This document shows, in pieces, positions 51,896-63,219 of a stretch of DNA of 64,000 nt (its first letter is position 1; each line of letters opens with the position of its first letter). The notes beneath the pieces were generated by a model. The model was not told the DNA's origin, searched no databases, and saw only the letters and a program-made list of their open reading frames with translations. Source of the DNA: Streptomyces megasporus (GTDB taxonomy: Bacteria; Actinomycetota; Actinomycetes; Streptomycetales; Streptomycetaceae); NCBI RefSeq assembly GCF_000718985.1, contig NZ_JODL01000031.1, forward strand, positions 24,712 to 88,711, in the 5' to 3' direction. The translations under genes and the position numbers were made by a program.

Positions 51896-52780
51896 ATGCG
51901 TAGCCTGAGCCCGGAGGTTCAGCTGACGAACGGTGACGTCTTGCCGGCCCGGGAACAGGAGAAGACCTCCCCTGATCTCCCTGATCTGCCGAGAATCGAA
52001 GACGCGGGCAAGGTCGCGCCGCGCGACGCCCGCCAGCTCTCCAAACTGTTCTTCGAACGTCTGAGGGAGCTGGAGGAGGGCACGCACGAATACCAGTACG
52101 CGCGCAACACCCTCATCGAGCTCAACCTCACCCTGGTCAACTACGTCGCGTCCCGTTTCCGCCACCGGGCCGAGCCGATGGACGACATCGTGCAGGTCGG
52201 CACCATCGGGCTGATCAAGGCCATCGACCGGTTCGACCTGGACCGGGAGGTGGAGTTCACCTCCTTCGCCGTCCCCTACATCGTGGGGGAGATCAAGCGT
52301 TTCTTCCGTGACACGAGCTGGGCCGTGCGCGTCCCCAGGCGCCTCCAGGAACTGCGCATCGAACTGGCCCGGGCCAACGAGGAACTCGGCCGCAGGCTGG
52401 GCCGCTCCGCCACCACCGAGGAACTGGCCGAGTTCATGGGCGTGACGGTGGAGGAGGTCATCGAGGGGCAGGTGGCCAGCAACGGCTACGTGGCCGGCTC
52501 CCTCGACCTCCCGGTGGGCGACGAGGGCAAGGACACCCCGCTGGCCGACCAGCTCGGGGACGTCGACCCCGCCTTGGAGAAGGTGGAGAACCTCCAGGCC
52601 CTCAAGCCGTTGATGGAGCAGCTCGACGAACGCGACCGACGCATCCTGCGGATGCGCTTCGGCGGGGACATGACGCAGTCGGAGATCGGGGCCGAACTGG
52701 GAATCTCGCAGATGCACGTCTCCCGTCTGCTGAGCAGGGCTCTGGCGCGACTGCGGGAGGGCATGTTGACGCAGAAGTAG
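51896..52780 (+). CDS. SigB/SigF-family RNA polymerase sigma factor
   Basis: 294 residues from ATG 51896, five bases after AGGAGG; the ATG at 51893 is too close to the ribosome site. Region 2 is clear (LVNYVASRF, DDIVQVGTIGLIKAIDRFD, FTSFAVPYIVGEIKRFFRD). Region 3 contains SATTEELAEFMGVTVEEV, and region 4 reads RMRFGGDMTQSEIGAELGISQMHVSRLL. This is the stress/sporulation sigma group controlled by anti-sigma kinases; no anti-sigma or antagonist gene is adjacent. Its promoter and seven others nearby match its predicted recognition sequence, so it or a paralogue probably runs this region. Confidence 0.92.
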   Translation: MRSLSPEVQLTNGDVLPAREQEKTSPDLPDLPRIEDAGKVAPRDARQLSKLFFERLRELEEGTHEYQYARNTLIELNLTLVNYVASRFRHRAEPMDDIVQVGTIGLIKAIDRFDLDREVEFTSFAVPYIVGEIKRFFRDTSWAVRVPRRLQELRIELARANEELGRRLGRSATTEELAEFMGVTVEEVIEGQVASNGYVAGSLDLPVGDEGKDTPLADQLGDVDPALEKVENLQALKPLMEQLDERDRRILRMRFGGDMTQSEIGAELGISQMHVSRLLSRALARLREGMLTQK

Positions 52781-52825
52781 CCGCACGGCCGGTGAACGGG
52801 GCACGGCCGCCGACGGCGGTCCGTG

Positions 52826-52871
52826 TGCCGACGCGGGGTCAGGGCCCTGGAGCCGTGACCCCGCGTCGGCA
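52826..52871. terminator. terminator of the sigma-factor gene
   Basis: Perfect 16-bp inverted repeat (52826-52841 with 52856-52871), 14-base loop, 46 bases after the stop. Confidence 0.7.
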
Positions 52872-53028
52872 TGCCCGCCTCCCCCGCGTCGGCCCGGTGG
52901 TCCGCCCGCGGGAGGAGCCGACCGGGGGACGGCCTGCGTGGAGGCCGGTACCGCGGGAACACGGTGCCGTGTCCGCCGCCGCGCGGACACGACAGTCACA
53001 GCGGGCGAGTGAAAGGAACGTGCGGCCC

Positions 53029-53592
53029 ATGGCACACGGCGGAGACATCATCCACGAGCTGACCACCGACCACCGCGAGGTCGAGGAGATCTTCGGCAGG
53101 ATCGAGGCGCTGCCGGCGGGGGACGAACGGCGCAAGGAGTACGCGGACCAGGCCGTCATGGAACTGGTCCGGCACTCCGTCGCCGAGGAGCAGTACCTGT
53201 ACCCGGTGGTGCGCGACCTCCTGCCGGACGGCGACGAGGTCGCCGACAAGGAACTCGAGGACCACGCCAAGGCCGAGCGGATCATGAAGGACATGGAGGG
53301 CCACGGCGCGGACGACCCCGAATTCGACCGCCTCGTGGGCCAGTTGATGCTGGAGATCCGCACCCACATCCAGGACGAGGAGGACAACCTCTTCCCGCGA
53401 CTGCGCCAGGCGGCCACCCCCGAGCGGCTGAACGAACTCGGCGACAAGGCGCGCACGGCGAAGAGCACGGCCCCGACCCGCCCCCACCCCGCGGCCCCGG
53501 ACAAGCCGCCGGCGAACAAGATCCTCGACCGGGGCGCGGGGATGGTCGACCGGTTGCGCGACGCCCTCACCGGCCGAGGCAAGGGGCACTGA
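53029..53592 (+). CDS. hemerythrin HHE-domain protein
   Basis: 187 residues from ATG 53029; the in-frame GTG at 53020 is too close to AAAGGA. The hemerythrin pattern is present: IIHELTTDHREVEEIFG, VRHSVAEEQYLYPVV, KELEDHAKAERIM and RTHIQDEEDNLFPRL, giving His/Glu ligands for a di-iron centre. A basic, Pro-rich C-terminal tail of ~45 residues follows. Such proteins bind O2 or sense iron, redox or NO, and are frequent in sigmaB-type regulons. It converges with the ClpC-like gene. Confidence 0.88.
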   Translation: MAHGGDIIHELTTDHREVEEIFGRIEALPAGDERRKEYADQAVMELVRHSVAEEQYLYPVVRDLLPDGDEVADKELEDHAKAERIMKDMEGHGADDPEFDRLVGQLMLEIRTHIQDEEDNLFPRLRQAATPERLNELGDKARTAKSTAPTRPHPAAPDKPPANKILDRGAGMVDRLRDALTGRGKGH

Positions 53593-53621
53593 GAGAGAAC
53601 CGCGGGCCAGAACCACCGGGC

Positions 53622-53657
53622 GGACGCGCCGGGTGGACGCGCCGGGTGGACGCGAGC
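53622..53657 (+). repeat. 13-base tandem repeat after the hemerythrin gene
   Basis: Two exact copies of GGACGCGCCGGGT (53622-53634, 53635-53647) and a partial third (53648-53655) in the space between convergent genes. Confidence 0.65.
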
Positions 53658-53692
53658 GGCTTCGGAGACCGCCGGAGCCCCGCACACCCCGG

Positions 53693-53726
53693 AGGCCGCC
53701 GGTGTCGACACCGACACCGGCGGCCT
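53693..53726. terminator. bidirectional terminator between hemerythrin and clpC-like genes
   Basis: Perfect 15-bp inverted repeat (53693-53707 with 53712-53726) with a 4-base loop. Confidence 0.75.
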
Positions 53727-53800
53727 GTTGGGCGCGAGGCGCGGCGCGGCAAGGCGCGACCGGCCCGCGCGTGCCGCCTCGCGGCGGGGCCACGGGCGCC

Positions 53801-56383
<2,583 letters not shown>

Positions 56384-56765
56384 AGATGTCCATCCCGCTG
56401 GCCCGGCCGGCGGGCCGGGCCACGCTGCTGTCTCGGTGCGTCTGTCTCGCGGTTCGGGTTTCCCGCTCGGAGCGTCACGACACGTCGCCGACGACGTCAC
56501 TTGCCCGGGGTGTGCCTGTTCACGAGGGGCGCGCGGGAAGCGGGGGAGCGAAGGGATGCGGAGGAGAACCGCCGCGGCCGGTTCCGCAGGTGTGAGCCGG
56601 GCGGATGGGGTTATCCGGAGCGTGGGACTCCTTCGGTGGGGGACGTGCCCGGACCGGACGACGAGACCGCGCGGACCCGTGCGGGCGACGAGCCTCGGGC
56701 CCCCGCCCCCGACCTCGCGGGGGTGCCGGACGTTTCGTCGGTTCGCGGTCGGAAGGGCACGGTCG
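56384..56765. other. divergent promoter region of clpC-like and P-type ATPase genes
   Basis: 382 bases without a gene. It contains a short palindrome at 56482-56497. No sigmaB-type GGGTAC element, HAIR box or tRNA was recognised. Confidence 0.5.
56482..56497. promoter_or_regulatory. candidate operator in the divergent clpC/ATPase region
   Basis: ACGTCG (56482-56487), spacer CCGA, CGACGT (56492-56497): perfect 6-bp arms about 100 bases before the clpC-like start. The known ClgR, CtsR and HspR boxes do not match. Confidence 0.35.
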
Positions 56766-59700
56766 ATGTCGTTGCTGTCGGGTCTGCGTGTGCCGGTCCC
56801 ACCTGTGCTCGGGCTGGTGTCGGACGGTGTGGCGGTGGGAGCCCGGGAGGCCGTGGGCACCGCCGGGAAGCTGGCCGGCCGGCTCGTCGGACTGCCCGGA
56901 CGGGCGGTGTGGACCCGGCCGGGACGCTGCTACATCGCCGTACACGGGCTGAACAACTCCGAGGGCGAGCGGCTCGCCCGCCGGGTGGAACGCAATCTGG
57001 AAGGGCACCCCCAGGTGCTCTGGGCGCGGGTGAACGCGCCGTCGGGGCGGGTGGTGGTGGCGCTGGCGTCGCCGCCCCCGCCCGAGCGCGAACTGGTGGA
57101 ACTGGTGGAGCGCGCCGAGACCGCGGTCCCCTGCGAGGAGGAGCACGGCGAGTGGTGCCAGGAACCGCACCACCCCTGCGAGGGGCCGAAGACCCGCCAG
57201 TCGGTCACCGCCCTCGCCGCCGACGTCCTGGGGCTGGGGCTGTCCACCGTCAACCGGGTGGCTCCCTGGACACCGCTGCCGCCCGAGGTGGCGGCGATCA
57301 CCGGCGCCGTCATCCGCCATCCGAGGCTGCGGCACCTGATCGACGTGGGACTGCACGACCCGGAGCGGGCCGAGTCGCTGCTGCCGGTGGTCTCCGCGCT
57401 GGTCCAGGGCGTGGCCACGCGCGGCGGCGGACTGATGCTCGACGTCGTCCAGCGCGCGGCCCAGTGGCGTGAGGCGGGCGCGCACCGCCGGGCCTGGGAG
57501 GAGGCCGAGCCGAGGCTGGTGAGCGGCCCACAGGACGCCGCGGCCGGCCCCATCGTGGCGGAGCGCCCCGAGCCCGCCCCCCGTGACGCCACCGACAGTT
57601 ACGCCGAACGGTCGATGGCGGCGAGCGCCCTGGCCGGAGCCGCGGCGGTGCCGTTCGCGGGACCGCGGCGCGGACTGGCGGTGGCGCTCTCCGGCGTCCC
57701 CAAGGCCCCGGACGCCGGCCGAGAGGGCTTCGCCACCACGCTCGGCCGCGCCCTGGCGCTGCGGGGCGCCATGGTCATGGACCGGACCGTGCTGCGGCGG
57801 CTGGGACAGTTGGACACCGTCCTGCTGGACGAGGAGGCGCTGAGCAGCAGCCACCACGAACTGGCCGACCTGGTGCCGATGGAGGACGCGGACCCCCGGG
57901 AGACGGCCGAGCGGATCTTCGCGCTCTTCGCTCCGGAGAGCGCGGGCGCCACCCACCGCGACGAGGACGGCTGGGTGCTGGGGGAGCTGGAGGAGCTGGA
58001 GCTGACCGGCCGCAAGGGAACGCAGGCCGCGCGACGACTGCGGAAGCAGGGCAGCGAACGCGTCCTGGGCCTGGCCAGGGGCAGGCGGCTGATGGCCGTG
58101 GCGGGGCTGGCTCGGCAGAAGGCCCCGGGCGCGGACGCCGTGGCCGCCGCGGCCCGCCGCGCGGGAGCCCGTGTGGTGCTCGCCTCCGTCCGTCCGGAAC
58201 CCGCGTTCGGCTTCGCCGACGAGGTCGTCCCCGGCGGCGACCGTCTCGCCGAGTCCGTGCGCGGACTGCAACGGGACGGCGCGGTGGTGCTGCTGGTGTC
58301 CGGCGACCGCCGGGCGCTGGCCGCCGCCGACTGCGGGATCGGCGTGCACCGGGACGGCGAGCCGGCGCCCTGGGGCGCGCACGTCCTGGTCGGCACCGAC
58401 CTGGAGGCGGTCGGCCTGATGGTGGACGCGGTGGGCGTGGCCTCCCAGGTCGACCGCGAGAGCCGCATCCTGGCCGCGGGCGGCAGCGGTGTCGGCGCGA
58501 TCGCCGCGCTCCAGGCGCCCCCGTGGCAGGCGATGTCCCGGAGCGCCGCGGCGGGCACCACCGCCGGTACCGCGGCGTTCTGTCTGGGTACCTGGCGCGC
58601 TCGGCAACTGCTGTCCCGGCCCGTCACCCCGCCGGTGGAGACCACCCCCTGGCACCTGATGCCCGCCGACCGCGTCCTGGAGCGGCTGGGCACCACCGAC
58701 CGGGGCCTGGAGCGGGAGGAGGCCGAGGCCCGGGCGGCCAAGGGGACGACCTCCGAACAGCCGAGGGGCATCAGCCTGCCCGCGGCGTTCATCGAGGAAC
58801 TGGCCAACCCCCTCACCCCGGTGCTCGCCGCGGGAGCCGCCCTCTCGGCGGCCGTGGGCTCGCAGACCGACGCCGCGTTGGTGGCGGGCATCACCGGAGC
58901 CTCTGCCCTGGTGGGCGCCGTCCAGCGGGTGCGGACCGACCGGGCGCTGGCGGAGCTGTTCGCCCGCTCGGCGATCGGCGCACGGGTCCGGCGGGGTGGT
59001 ACCGAACGCCTGGTGGCCGCCGGTGACCTGGTGCCCGGCGACGTCATCGTGCTGCGCTCCCAGGAAGTGGTGCCCGCGGACTGCCGGCTGCTCCAGGCGG
59101 AGGGGCTGGAGGTCGACGAGTCCTCCCTGACCGGCGAGTCCCTGCCGGTGTCCAAGGACCCGGCGCCGGTCGTCGCCGCGCAGATCGCCGACCGCCACTC
59201 CATGCTCTACGAGGGCACCACCGTCTCGGCGGGCACCGCGGTGGCCGTGGTGGTGGCCACCGGGTCCGCCACCGAGGTCGGCCGCAGCCTGGCCACCGCC
59301 CGCCAGAAGGCTCCCGCGACCGGTGTGGAGTCCCGCCTGACGGCCCTGACCAAGACCAGCCTTCCCCTGGCGCTCGGTTCGGCGGTCCCGGTCGTCGGAG
59401 CCGGTCTGCTGCACGGCCGCCGACTGGCCGACACGCTCGCCTCCGCGGTGAACCTGGCCGTCGCCTCCGTCCCCGAGGGGCTTCCGCTGCTGGTCAACGC
59501 CGCCCAGTTGGCCGCCGCCCGGCGGCTGGCCGACCACGGCGCCCTGGTGCGCAACCCCCGCACGATCGAGGCGCTCGGCCGTGCCGATGTGCTGTGCTTC
59601 GACAAGACCGGGACGCTCACCAAGGGCGAGCTCCAGCTCGCCACCGTCAGCGACGGCGAACGCGACCTGCCCGCCGACCGGCTGGACGCCAACTGCAAGG

Positions 59701-61259
59701 CGATCCTCGCCGCGGCGCTCCGCGCCACCCCGCCCGCCCGCCCGTCCGAGCCCATGGAGCACCAGACCGACCGCGCGGTGGTGGTGGGGGCACGGCGCGC
59801 GAAGGTGGCCGTGCGCCAGGGCGCCCCGCAGTGGCGGCGCACCGACGCCCTGCCGTTCGAGCCGTCCCGCGCCTACCACGCCACCGTGGGTCGCACCACG
59901 CGCGGCACGCTGCTCAGCGTCAAGGGCGCGCCCGAGAACGTCCTGGAGCGCTGCTCCCGCCGGCGCGGCGGGAGCGAGGGCGGCGGGGAGAGCGAACTCG
60001 ACGACGCCGCCCGGAAGCGGCTCGCCGCCGGAGCCGAGGAGCTGGCCGGGGCCGGGCGCCGCGTCCTGGCGGTGGCCGAACGCCGGCTGCGGGGAGACGA
60101 GGACCTCACCGACGACACCGTCGCCGATCTGACCTTCCTCGGCTTCGTCACCCTCGCCGACCCGGTGCGCTCCGGCGCCGCCCCGGCCACCGCGCGGCTG
60201 CGCGCGGCCGGAGTGCAGACGGTCATGCTCACCGGCGACCACCCCGCCACCGCCGACGCCATCGCCGCCACCGTCAGCGAGGACCCGGACCAGAAGGTGT
60301 GCACGGGCGCCGAGATAGACGAACTGAGCGACGAGGAACTCGACGAACTGCTGCCCACCCTGGACGTGATCGCCCGGTGCAGCCCCCACCACAAGGTCCG
60401 CATCGTTCAGGCGTACCAGCGCATCGGCCGGGTGGTGGCGATGACCGGCGACGGGGCCAACGACGCTCCCGCCATCCGCCTGGCGGACGTCGGCATCGCG
60501 CTGGGGCGGCGCGGCACGCCCGCCGCGACCGCCGCCGCCGACCTGGTGGTCAGCGACGACCGGCTGGAGACGATCATCGCCGCGCTGCTGGAGGGCCGCG
60601 CGATGTGGGGCTCGGTCCGCGACGCGTTGGCCATTCTCCTCGGCGGCAACCTCGGCGAGGTCGCCTTCAGCGTGCTGGCCGCCTCCCTGACCGGCAGCTC
60701 GCCCCTGAACGCCCGGCAGATCATGCTCGTCAACCTCCTCACCGACCTCGCCCCGGCGCTGGCCATCGCGGTGCGCGAGCCGGCGACGGAAGCCGGGGAG
60801 CGGCTGCTGAGCGAGGGACCGGAGCGCTCCTTGGGCACCGGCCTGTCCCGAGAGGTGCTGTTGCGCGGCGCCACCACCACGCTCGGCGCGGGGCTGGCCT
60901 GGGGAGCGGCCCGGCTCACCGGGCGCAGGCGCCGCGCCGGCACGGTGGCGTTGGCCTCGGTGGTCGGCACCCAGCTCGCCCAGACGCTGCTGACCGGGGG
61001 ACTGGACCGCAACGTCCTGATGGCCGGCCTCGGTTCGGCCGTGGTCCTGGCGGCGGTCATCCAGACGCCCGGGGTCAGCCAGTTCTTCGGCTGCACCCCA
61101 TTGGGTCCCGTCGGCTGGGGCATCGCCTTGGGCTCGATCACCACGGCCACGGCGCTGGGCGCCGTCGCGACCCCGCTGGTCCGCCGGCTGGCGGTGCCCT
61201 CGATCCTCCCCGACGAGCCGGAGGGCGACGGCGCGGAGGAGCCCTCGACGGAGCGGTGA
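56766..61259 (+). CDS. giant CtpI-like P-type cation ATPase with a degenerate N-terminal half
   Basis: 1497 residues from ATG 56766. The C-terminal half (from ~residue 630) is a full P-type ATPase: LTGES (789-792), VPEGLP (903-906), DKTGTLT with phosphorylated D946, KGAPE, TGDHPATADAIA and GDGANDAP (D1229, D1233). Hydrophobic helices lie before TGES and after GDGAND. The first ~620 residues contain a metal/HMA-like region and what looks like a decayed catalytic copy: DTVLLDEEAL at D350-D355 in place of DKTGTLT, and VLLVSGDRRALAAADCGIG in place of the hinge. Mycobacterial CtpI has this layout. The ion is unknown. Confidence 0.85.
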   Translation: MSLLSGLRVPVPPVLGLVSDGVAVGAREAVGTAGKLAGRLVGLPGRAVWTRPGRCYIAVHGLNNSEGERLARRVERNLEGHPQVLWARVNAPSGRVVVALASPPPPERELVELVERAETAVPCEEEHGEWCQEPHHPCEGPKTRQSVTALAADVLGLGLSTVNRVAPWTPLPPEVAAITGAVIRHPRLRHLIDVGLHDPERAESLLPVVSALVQGVATRGGGLMLDVVQRAAQWREAGAHRRAWEEAEPRLVSGPQDAAAGPIVAERPEPAPRDATDSYAERSMAASALAGAAAVPFAGPRRGLAVALSGVPKAPDAGREGFATTLGRALALRGAMVMDRTVLRRLGQLDTVLLDEEALSSSHHELADLVPMEDADPRETAERIFALFAPESAGATHRDEDGWVLGELEELELTGRKGTQAARRLRKQGSERVLGLARGRRLMAVAGLARQKAPGADAVAAAARRAGARVVLASVRPEPAFGFADEVVPGGDRLAESVRGLQRDGAVVLLVSGDRRALAAADCGIGVHRDGEPAPWGAHVLVGTDLEAVGLMVDAVGVASQVDRESRILAAGGSGVGAIAALQAPPWQAMSRSAAAGTTAGTAAFCLGTWRARQLLSRPVTPPVETTPWHLMPADRVLERLGTTDRGLEREEAEARAAKGTTSEQPRGISLPAAFIEELANPLTPVLAAGAALSAAVGSQTDAALVAGITGASALVGAVQRVRTDRALAELFARSAIGARVRRGGTERLVAAGDLVPGDVIVLRSQEVVPADCRLLQAEGLEVDESSLTGESLPVSKDPAPVVAAQIADRHSMLYEGTTVSAGTAVAVVVATGSATEVGRSLATARQKAPATGVESRLTALTKTSLPLALGSAVPVVGAGLLHGRRLADTLASAVNLAVASVPEGLPLLVNAAQLAAARRLADHGALVRNPRTIEALGRADVLCFDKTGTLTKGELQLATVSDGERDLPADRLDANCKAILAAALRATPPARPSEPMEHQTDRAVVVGARRAKVAVRQGAPQWRRTDALPFEPSRAYHATVGRTTRGTLLSVKGAPENVLERCSRRRGGSEGGGESELDDAARKRLAAGAEELAGAGRRVLAVAERRLRGDEDLTDDTVADLTFLGFVTLADPVRSGAAPATARLRAAGVQTVMLTGDHPATADAIAATVSEDPDQKVCTGAEIDELSDEELDELLPTLDVIARCSPHHKVRIVQAYQRIGRVVAMTGDGANDAPAIRLADVGIALGRRGTPAATAAADLVVSDDRLETIIAALLEGRAMWGSVRDALAILLGGNLGEVAFSVLAASLTGSSPLNARQIMLVNLLTDLAPALAIAVREPATEAGERLLSEGPERSLGTGLSREVLLRGATTTLGAGLAWGAARLTGRRRRAGTVALASVVGTQLAQTLLTGGLDRNVLMAGLGSAVVLAAVIQTPGVSQFFGCTPLGPVGWGIALGSITTATALGAVATPLVRRLAVPSILPDEPEGDGAEEPSTER

Positions 61260-61267
61260 CGCTGTCC

Positions 61268-61302
61268 TCGACGTCTTCGACGTCCTGGCCTTCTTCGACG
61301 TC
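61268..61302 (+). repeat. TCGACGTC repeats after the ATPase gene
   Basis: TCGACGTC occurs at 61268-61275, 61277-61284 and 61295-61302, directly after the ATPase stop. Confidence 0.55.
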
Positions 61303-61365
61303 TTCGGCGGCGGAGGGAAGCGCCCCCGGCGCCCCTCCGCCGCCGGCCGCGCCGCCCCGGCGCGC

Positions 61366-61392
61366 GAGGAATCCGAGGAATCCGAGGAGTCG
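61366..61392 (+). repeat. 9-base tandem repeat before the terminator
   Basis: GAGGAATCC at 61366-61374 and 61375-61383, with a diverged third copy at 61384-61392. It lies in non-coding DNA between convergent genes. Confidence 0.65.
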
Positions 61393-61418
61393 AGGACCGG
61401 GCGACGGACGCGCACACA

Positions 61419-61463
61419 CGCGGCGGCCCGCGGAGCACACGGTGTGCTCCGCGGGCCGCCGCG
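61419..61463. terminator. bidirectional terminator
   Basis: Perfect 20-bp inverted repeat (61419-61438 with 61444-61463), 5-base loop, between the convergent ATPase and SRPBCC genes. Confidence 0.8.
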
Positions 61464-61523
61464 GGAATCCGACCGCTTCGAGGATGGGGAAGAGGAGCCC
61501 GGCGGTCGGACGGGGAACGCGGG

Positions 61524-61973
61524 TCAGACCCGGCCGCGCCAGGCGCCCGTCTCCGCGCCCCGCTTCTCGATGAACTCCTTGAACCGCTTCAGGTCGCCCT
61601 TGACGCGGTGGCGGACCACACCGAGCTTGTCGCCGACGGTGTCCGCCAGGCCCTCGGGGTCGTGGTGCATCTGGAGCATCACCTTGGTCCGGTTCTCGTC
61701 CAGGCGGTGGAAGGTGACCACACCGGCCTGCCGGGCCTCGCCGTCGACCGTCGTCCACGCCACCCGCTCGTCCGGGATCTGCTCGGTGATGCGGGCGTCG
61801 AACTCCCGCTTCGCACCGGCGACCTTCGTCACCCAGTGGGTCAGGGTGTCGGTCTTCTGCTCGACCCGTTCGACACCCTCCATGAATCGGGGGAAGGTCT
61901 CGAACTGTGTCCACTGGTCGTACGCGGTGCGCACCGGAACATGGACCTCGATCGACTCCTCGACCTTGGACAT
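61524..61973 (-). CDS. SRPBCC-fold protein (polyketide cyclase/dehydrase-like)
   Basis: 149 residues from ATG 61973, with GAAGGGA upstream. The START/SRPBCC pattern is clear: IEVHVPVRTAYDQWTQFETFPRFMEGVERV, here named by IEVHVPVRTAYDQW, then a curved beta sheet and a long C-terminal helix (LGVVRHRVKGDLKRFKEFIE). Small proteins of this group bind hydrophobic ligands in a helix-grip cavity; the ligand is unknown. A sigmaB-type promoter upstream (62047-62071) places it with the stress genes. Confidence 0.82.
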   Translation of the reverse strand: MSKVEESIEVHVPVRTAYDQWTQFETFPRFMEGVERVEQKTDTLTHWVTKVAGAKREFDARITEQIPDERVAWTTVDGEARQAGVVTFHRLDENRTKVMLQMHHDPEGLADTVGDKLGVVRHRVKGDLKRFKEFIEKRGAETGAWRGRV

Positions 61974-62046
61974 CCGGCATCCCTTCTCTCGGTCGTGTCT
62001 CGGTCGTGATGACTGGTCTGCGGGGTTTTGTCCCGTCAACTTCCGC

Positions 62047-62071
62047 CTACCCGAAAGGAGTAGGGCCATTC
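62047..62071 (-). promoter_or_regulatory. sigmaB-like promoter of the SRPBCC gene
   Basis: Minus strand GAAT (62071-62068), 15-base spacer, GGGTAG (62052-62047), 74 bases before the start at 61973. The last -10 base is G instead of C/T, so the match is weaker. Confidence 0.4.
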
Positions 62072-62087
62072 GGCGGCCACACGCACG

Positions 62088-62118
62088 CGGGGCCGGGCCC
62101 GACGCGGACCCGGCCCCG
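62088..62118. terminator. terminator after the SDR gene
   Basis: 10-bp perfect inverted repeat (62088-62097 with 62109-62118), 11-base loop, 18 bases beyond the SDR stop on the minus strand. Confidence 0.55.
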
Positions 62119-62135
62119 GAATCGGCGGCACCGCC

Positions 62136-63020
62136 TCACGGCAGAGGGGTGCCCCCGGTCGCGTTGACGATCTCGGCGGTGATGTAGCTCGCCTCCTGGG
62201 ACGCCAGGAAGACATAGGCCGGGGCCATCTCAGCGGGCTGGGCCGGACGCCCCAGCGGGGACTGCTTGCCGAACTCCGAGGTGTCGGGCATGGTCGCGGG
62301 GATCAGCGGCGTCCACACCGGGCCCGGCGCCACGGCGTTGACCCGGATGCCCCGCTCGGCGAGGTTCTGCGCGAGACCCTGGGTGAAGCTGACGATGGCG
62401 CCCTTGGTCGTGGCGTAGTCGAGCAGGTGGGCGCTGGGCTTGTACGCCTGCACCGAGGTGGTGTTGATGATGCTGCCGCCCGCCGGGATGTGGGGCAGGG
62501 AGAACTTGCACAGCCAGAACATCCCGTACAGGTTGGTGCGCATCGTCCGGTCGAACTGCTCGGTGTCGATGCCGTCGATGCCCTCGGACTGCGCCATCTG
62601 GAAGGCGGCGTTGTTCACCAGGACGTCGATGCGGCCGAACTCCGACACCGCGCGGTCCACCAGGCGGCGGCACTCGGACTCCTCGCGGATGTCGCACAGC
62701 AGAGGGATCGCCGTCCGCCCGGCCTCCTCGACCAACCGGACCGTCTCCCGGGCGTCCTTCTCCTCCTCGGCGAGGTAGGTGAACAGCACGTCCGCGCCCT
62801 CCCGGGCGAAGGCGAGGGCCACGGCGCGTCCGATGCCGGAGTCGCCGCCGGTGATGATCGTCTTGCGGTCCTTCAGCCGGTCGCTGCCGCGGTAGGACGA
62901 CTCGCCGTGGTCGGGTTCCGGCTCCATCCGTTCGGTCAGGCCGGGATGCGGCTGGTCCTGCTGGGGGAACTCCGGCTGCGGGTGGCGCTGGGTCGGGTCC
63001 TGCGGGCCCTGGTCGCTCAT
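62136..63020 (-). CDS. SDR oxidoreductase of the general-stress (YghA/YdaD) type
   Basis: 294 residues from ATG 63020. A ~45-residue Pro/Gln-rich N-terminal extension precedes the Rossmann fold. It has TITGGDSGIGRAVALAFA-type cofactor motif (seen as IITGGDSGIGRAVAL), NNAAFQ, the catalytic Tyr-Lys pair in DYATTKGAIVSF, and PGPVWTPLIP. The extension and the TGGDSGIGRA form are typical of the NAD(P)-dependent stress dehydrogenases YghA and YdaD. The substrate is unknown. Upstream on the same strand are 11-base repeats and the DUF2795 gene. Confidence 0.87.
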   Translation of the reverse strand: MSDQGPQDPTQRHPQPEFPQQDQPHPGLTERMEPEPDHGESSYRGSDRLKDRKTIITGGDSGIGRAVALAFAREGADVLFTYLAEEEKDARETVRLVEEAGRTAIPLLCDIREESECRRLVDRAVSEFGRIDVLVNNAAFQMAQSEGIDGIDTEQFDRTMRTNLYGMFWLCKFSLPHIPAGGSIINTTSVQAYKPSAHLLDYATTKGAIVSFTQGLAQNLAERGIRVNAVAPGPVWTPLIPATMPDTSEFGKQSPLGRPAQPAEMAPAYVFLASQEASYITAEIVNATGGTPLP

Positions 63021-63057
63021 GTCCGTCCTTCACTCCTTGTCCTGTGTGGTCCCGAGC

Positions 63058-63101
63058 GGTTCTCGGGCGCTTCTCGGGTGTTTCTCGGGTGGTCCTCGCG
63101 G
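63058..63101 (-). repeat. 11-base-phased repeats upstream of the SDR gene
   Basis: TTCTCGGG recurs with an 11-base period at 63058-63068, 63069-63079 and 63080-63090, with a fourth diverged unit at 63091-63101. They lie 38-81 bases before the SDR start. Confidence 0.6.
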
Positions 63102-63145
63102 ACCGTCCGCGCCTTGCGGGCGTCCGTCCGGCCCCGGAGACGAGA

Positions 63146-63177
63146 ACCCGCCCGGAGCCCTCGGGCTCCGGGCGGGT
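63146..63177. terminator. terminator after the DUF2795 gene
   Basis: Perfect 14-bp inverted repeat (63146-63159 with 63164-63177) with a 4-base CTCG loop, 43 bases beyond the stop on the minus strand. Confidence 0.75.
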
Positions 63178-63219
63178 GCCGTCCGGGCGGGGGGAGCGGT
63201 GTCCGGCGGACCTTTGCCG

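Noticed and set aside
56520..61415. A 1631-codon minus-strand open frame opposite the P-type ATPase
   Set aside because: The plus strand carries all P-type ATPase motifs with normal codon bias; the antisense frame is His/Gly/Arg-rich nonsense.
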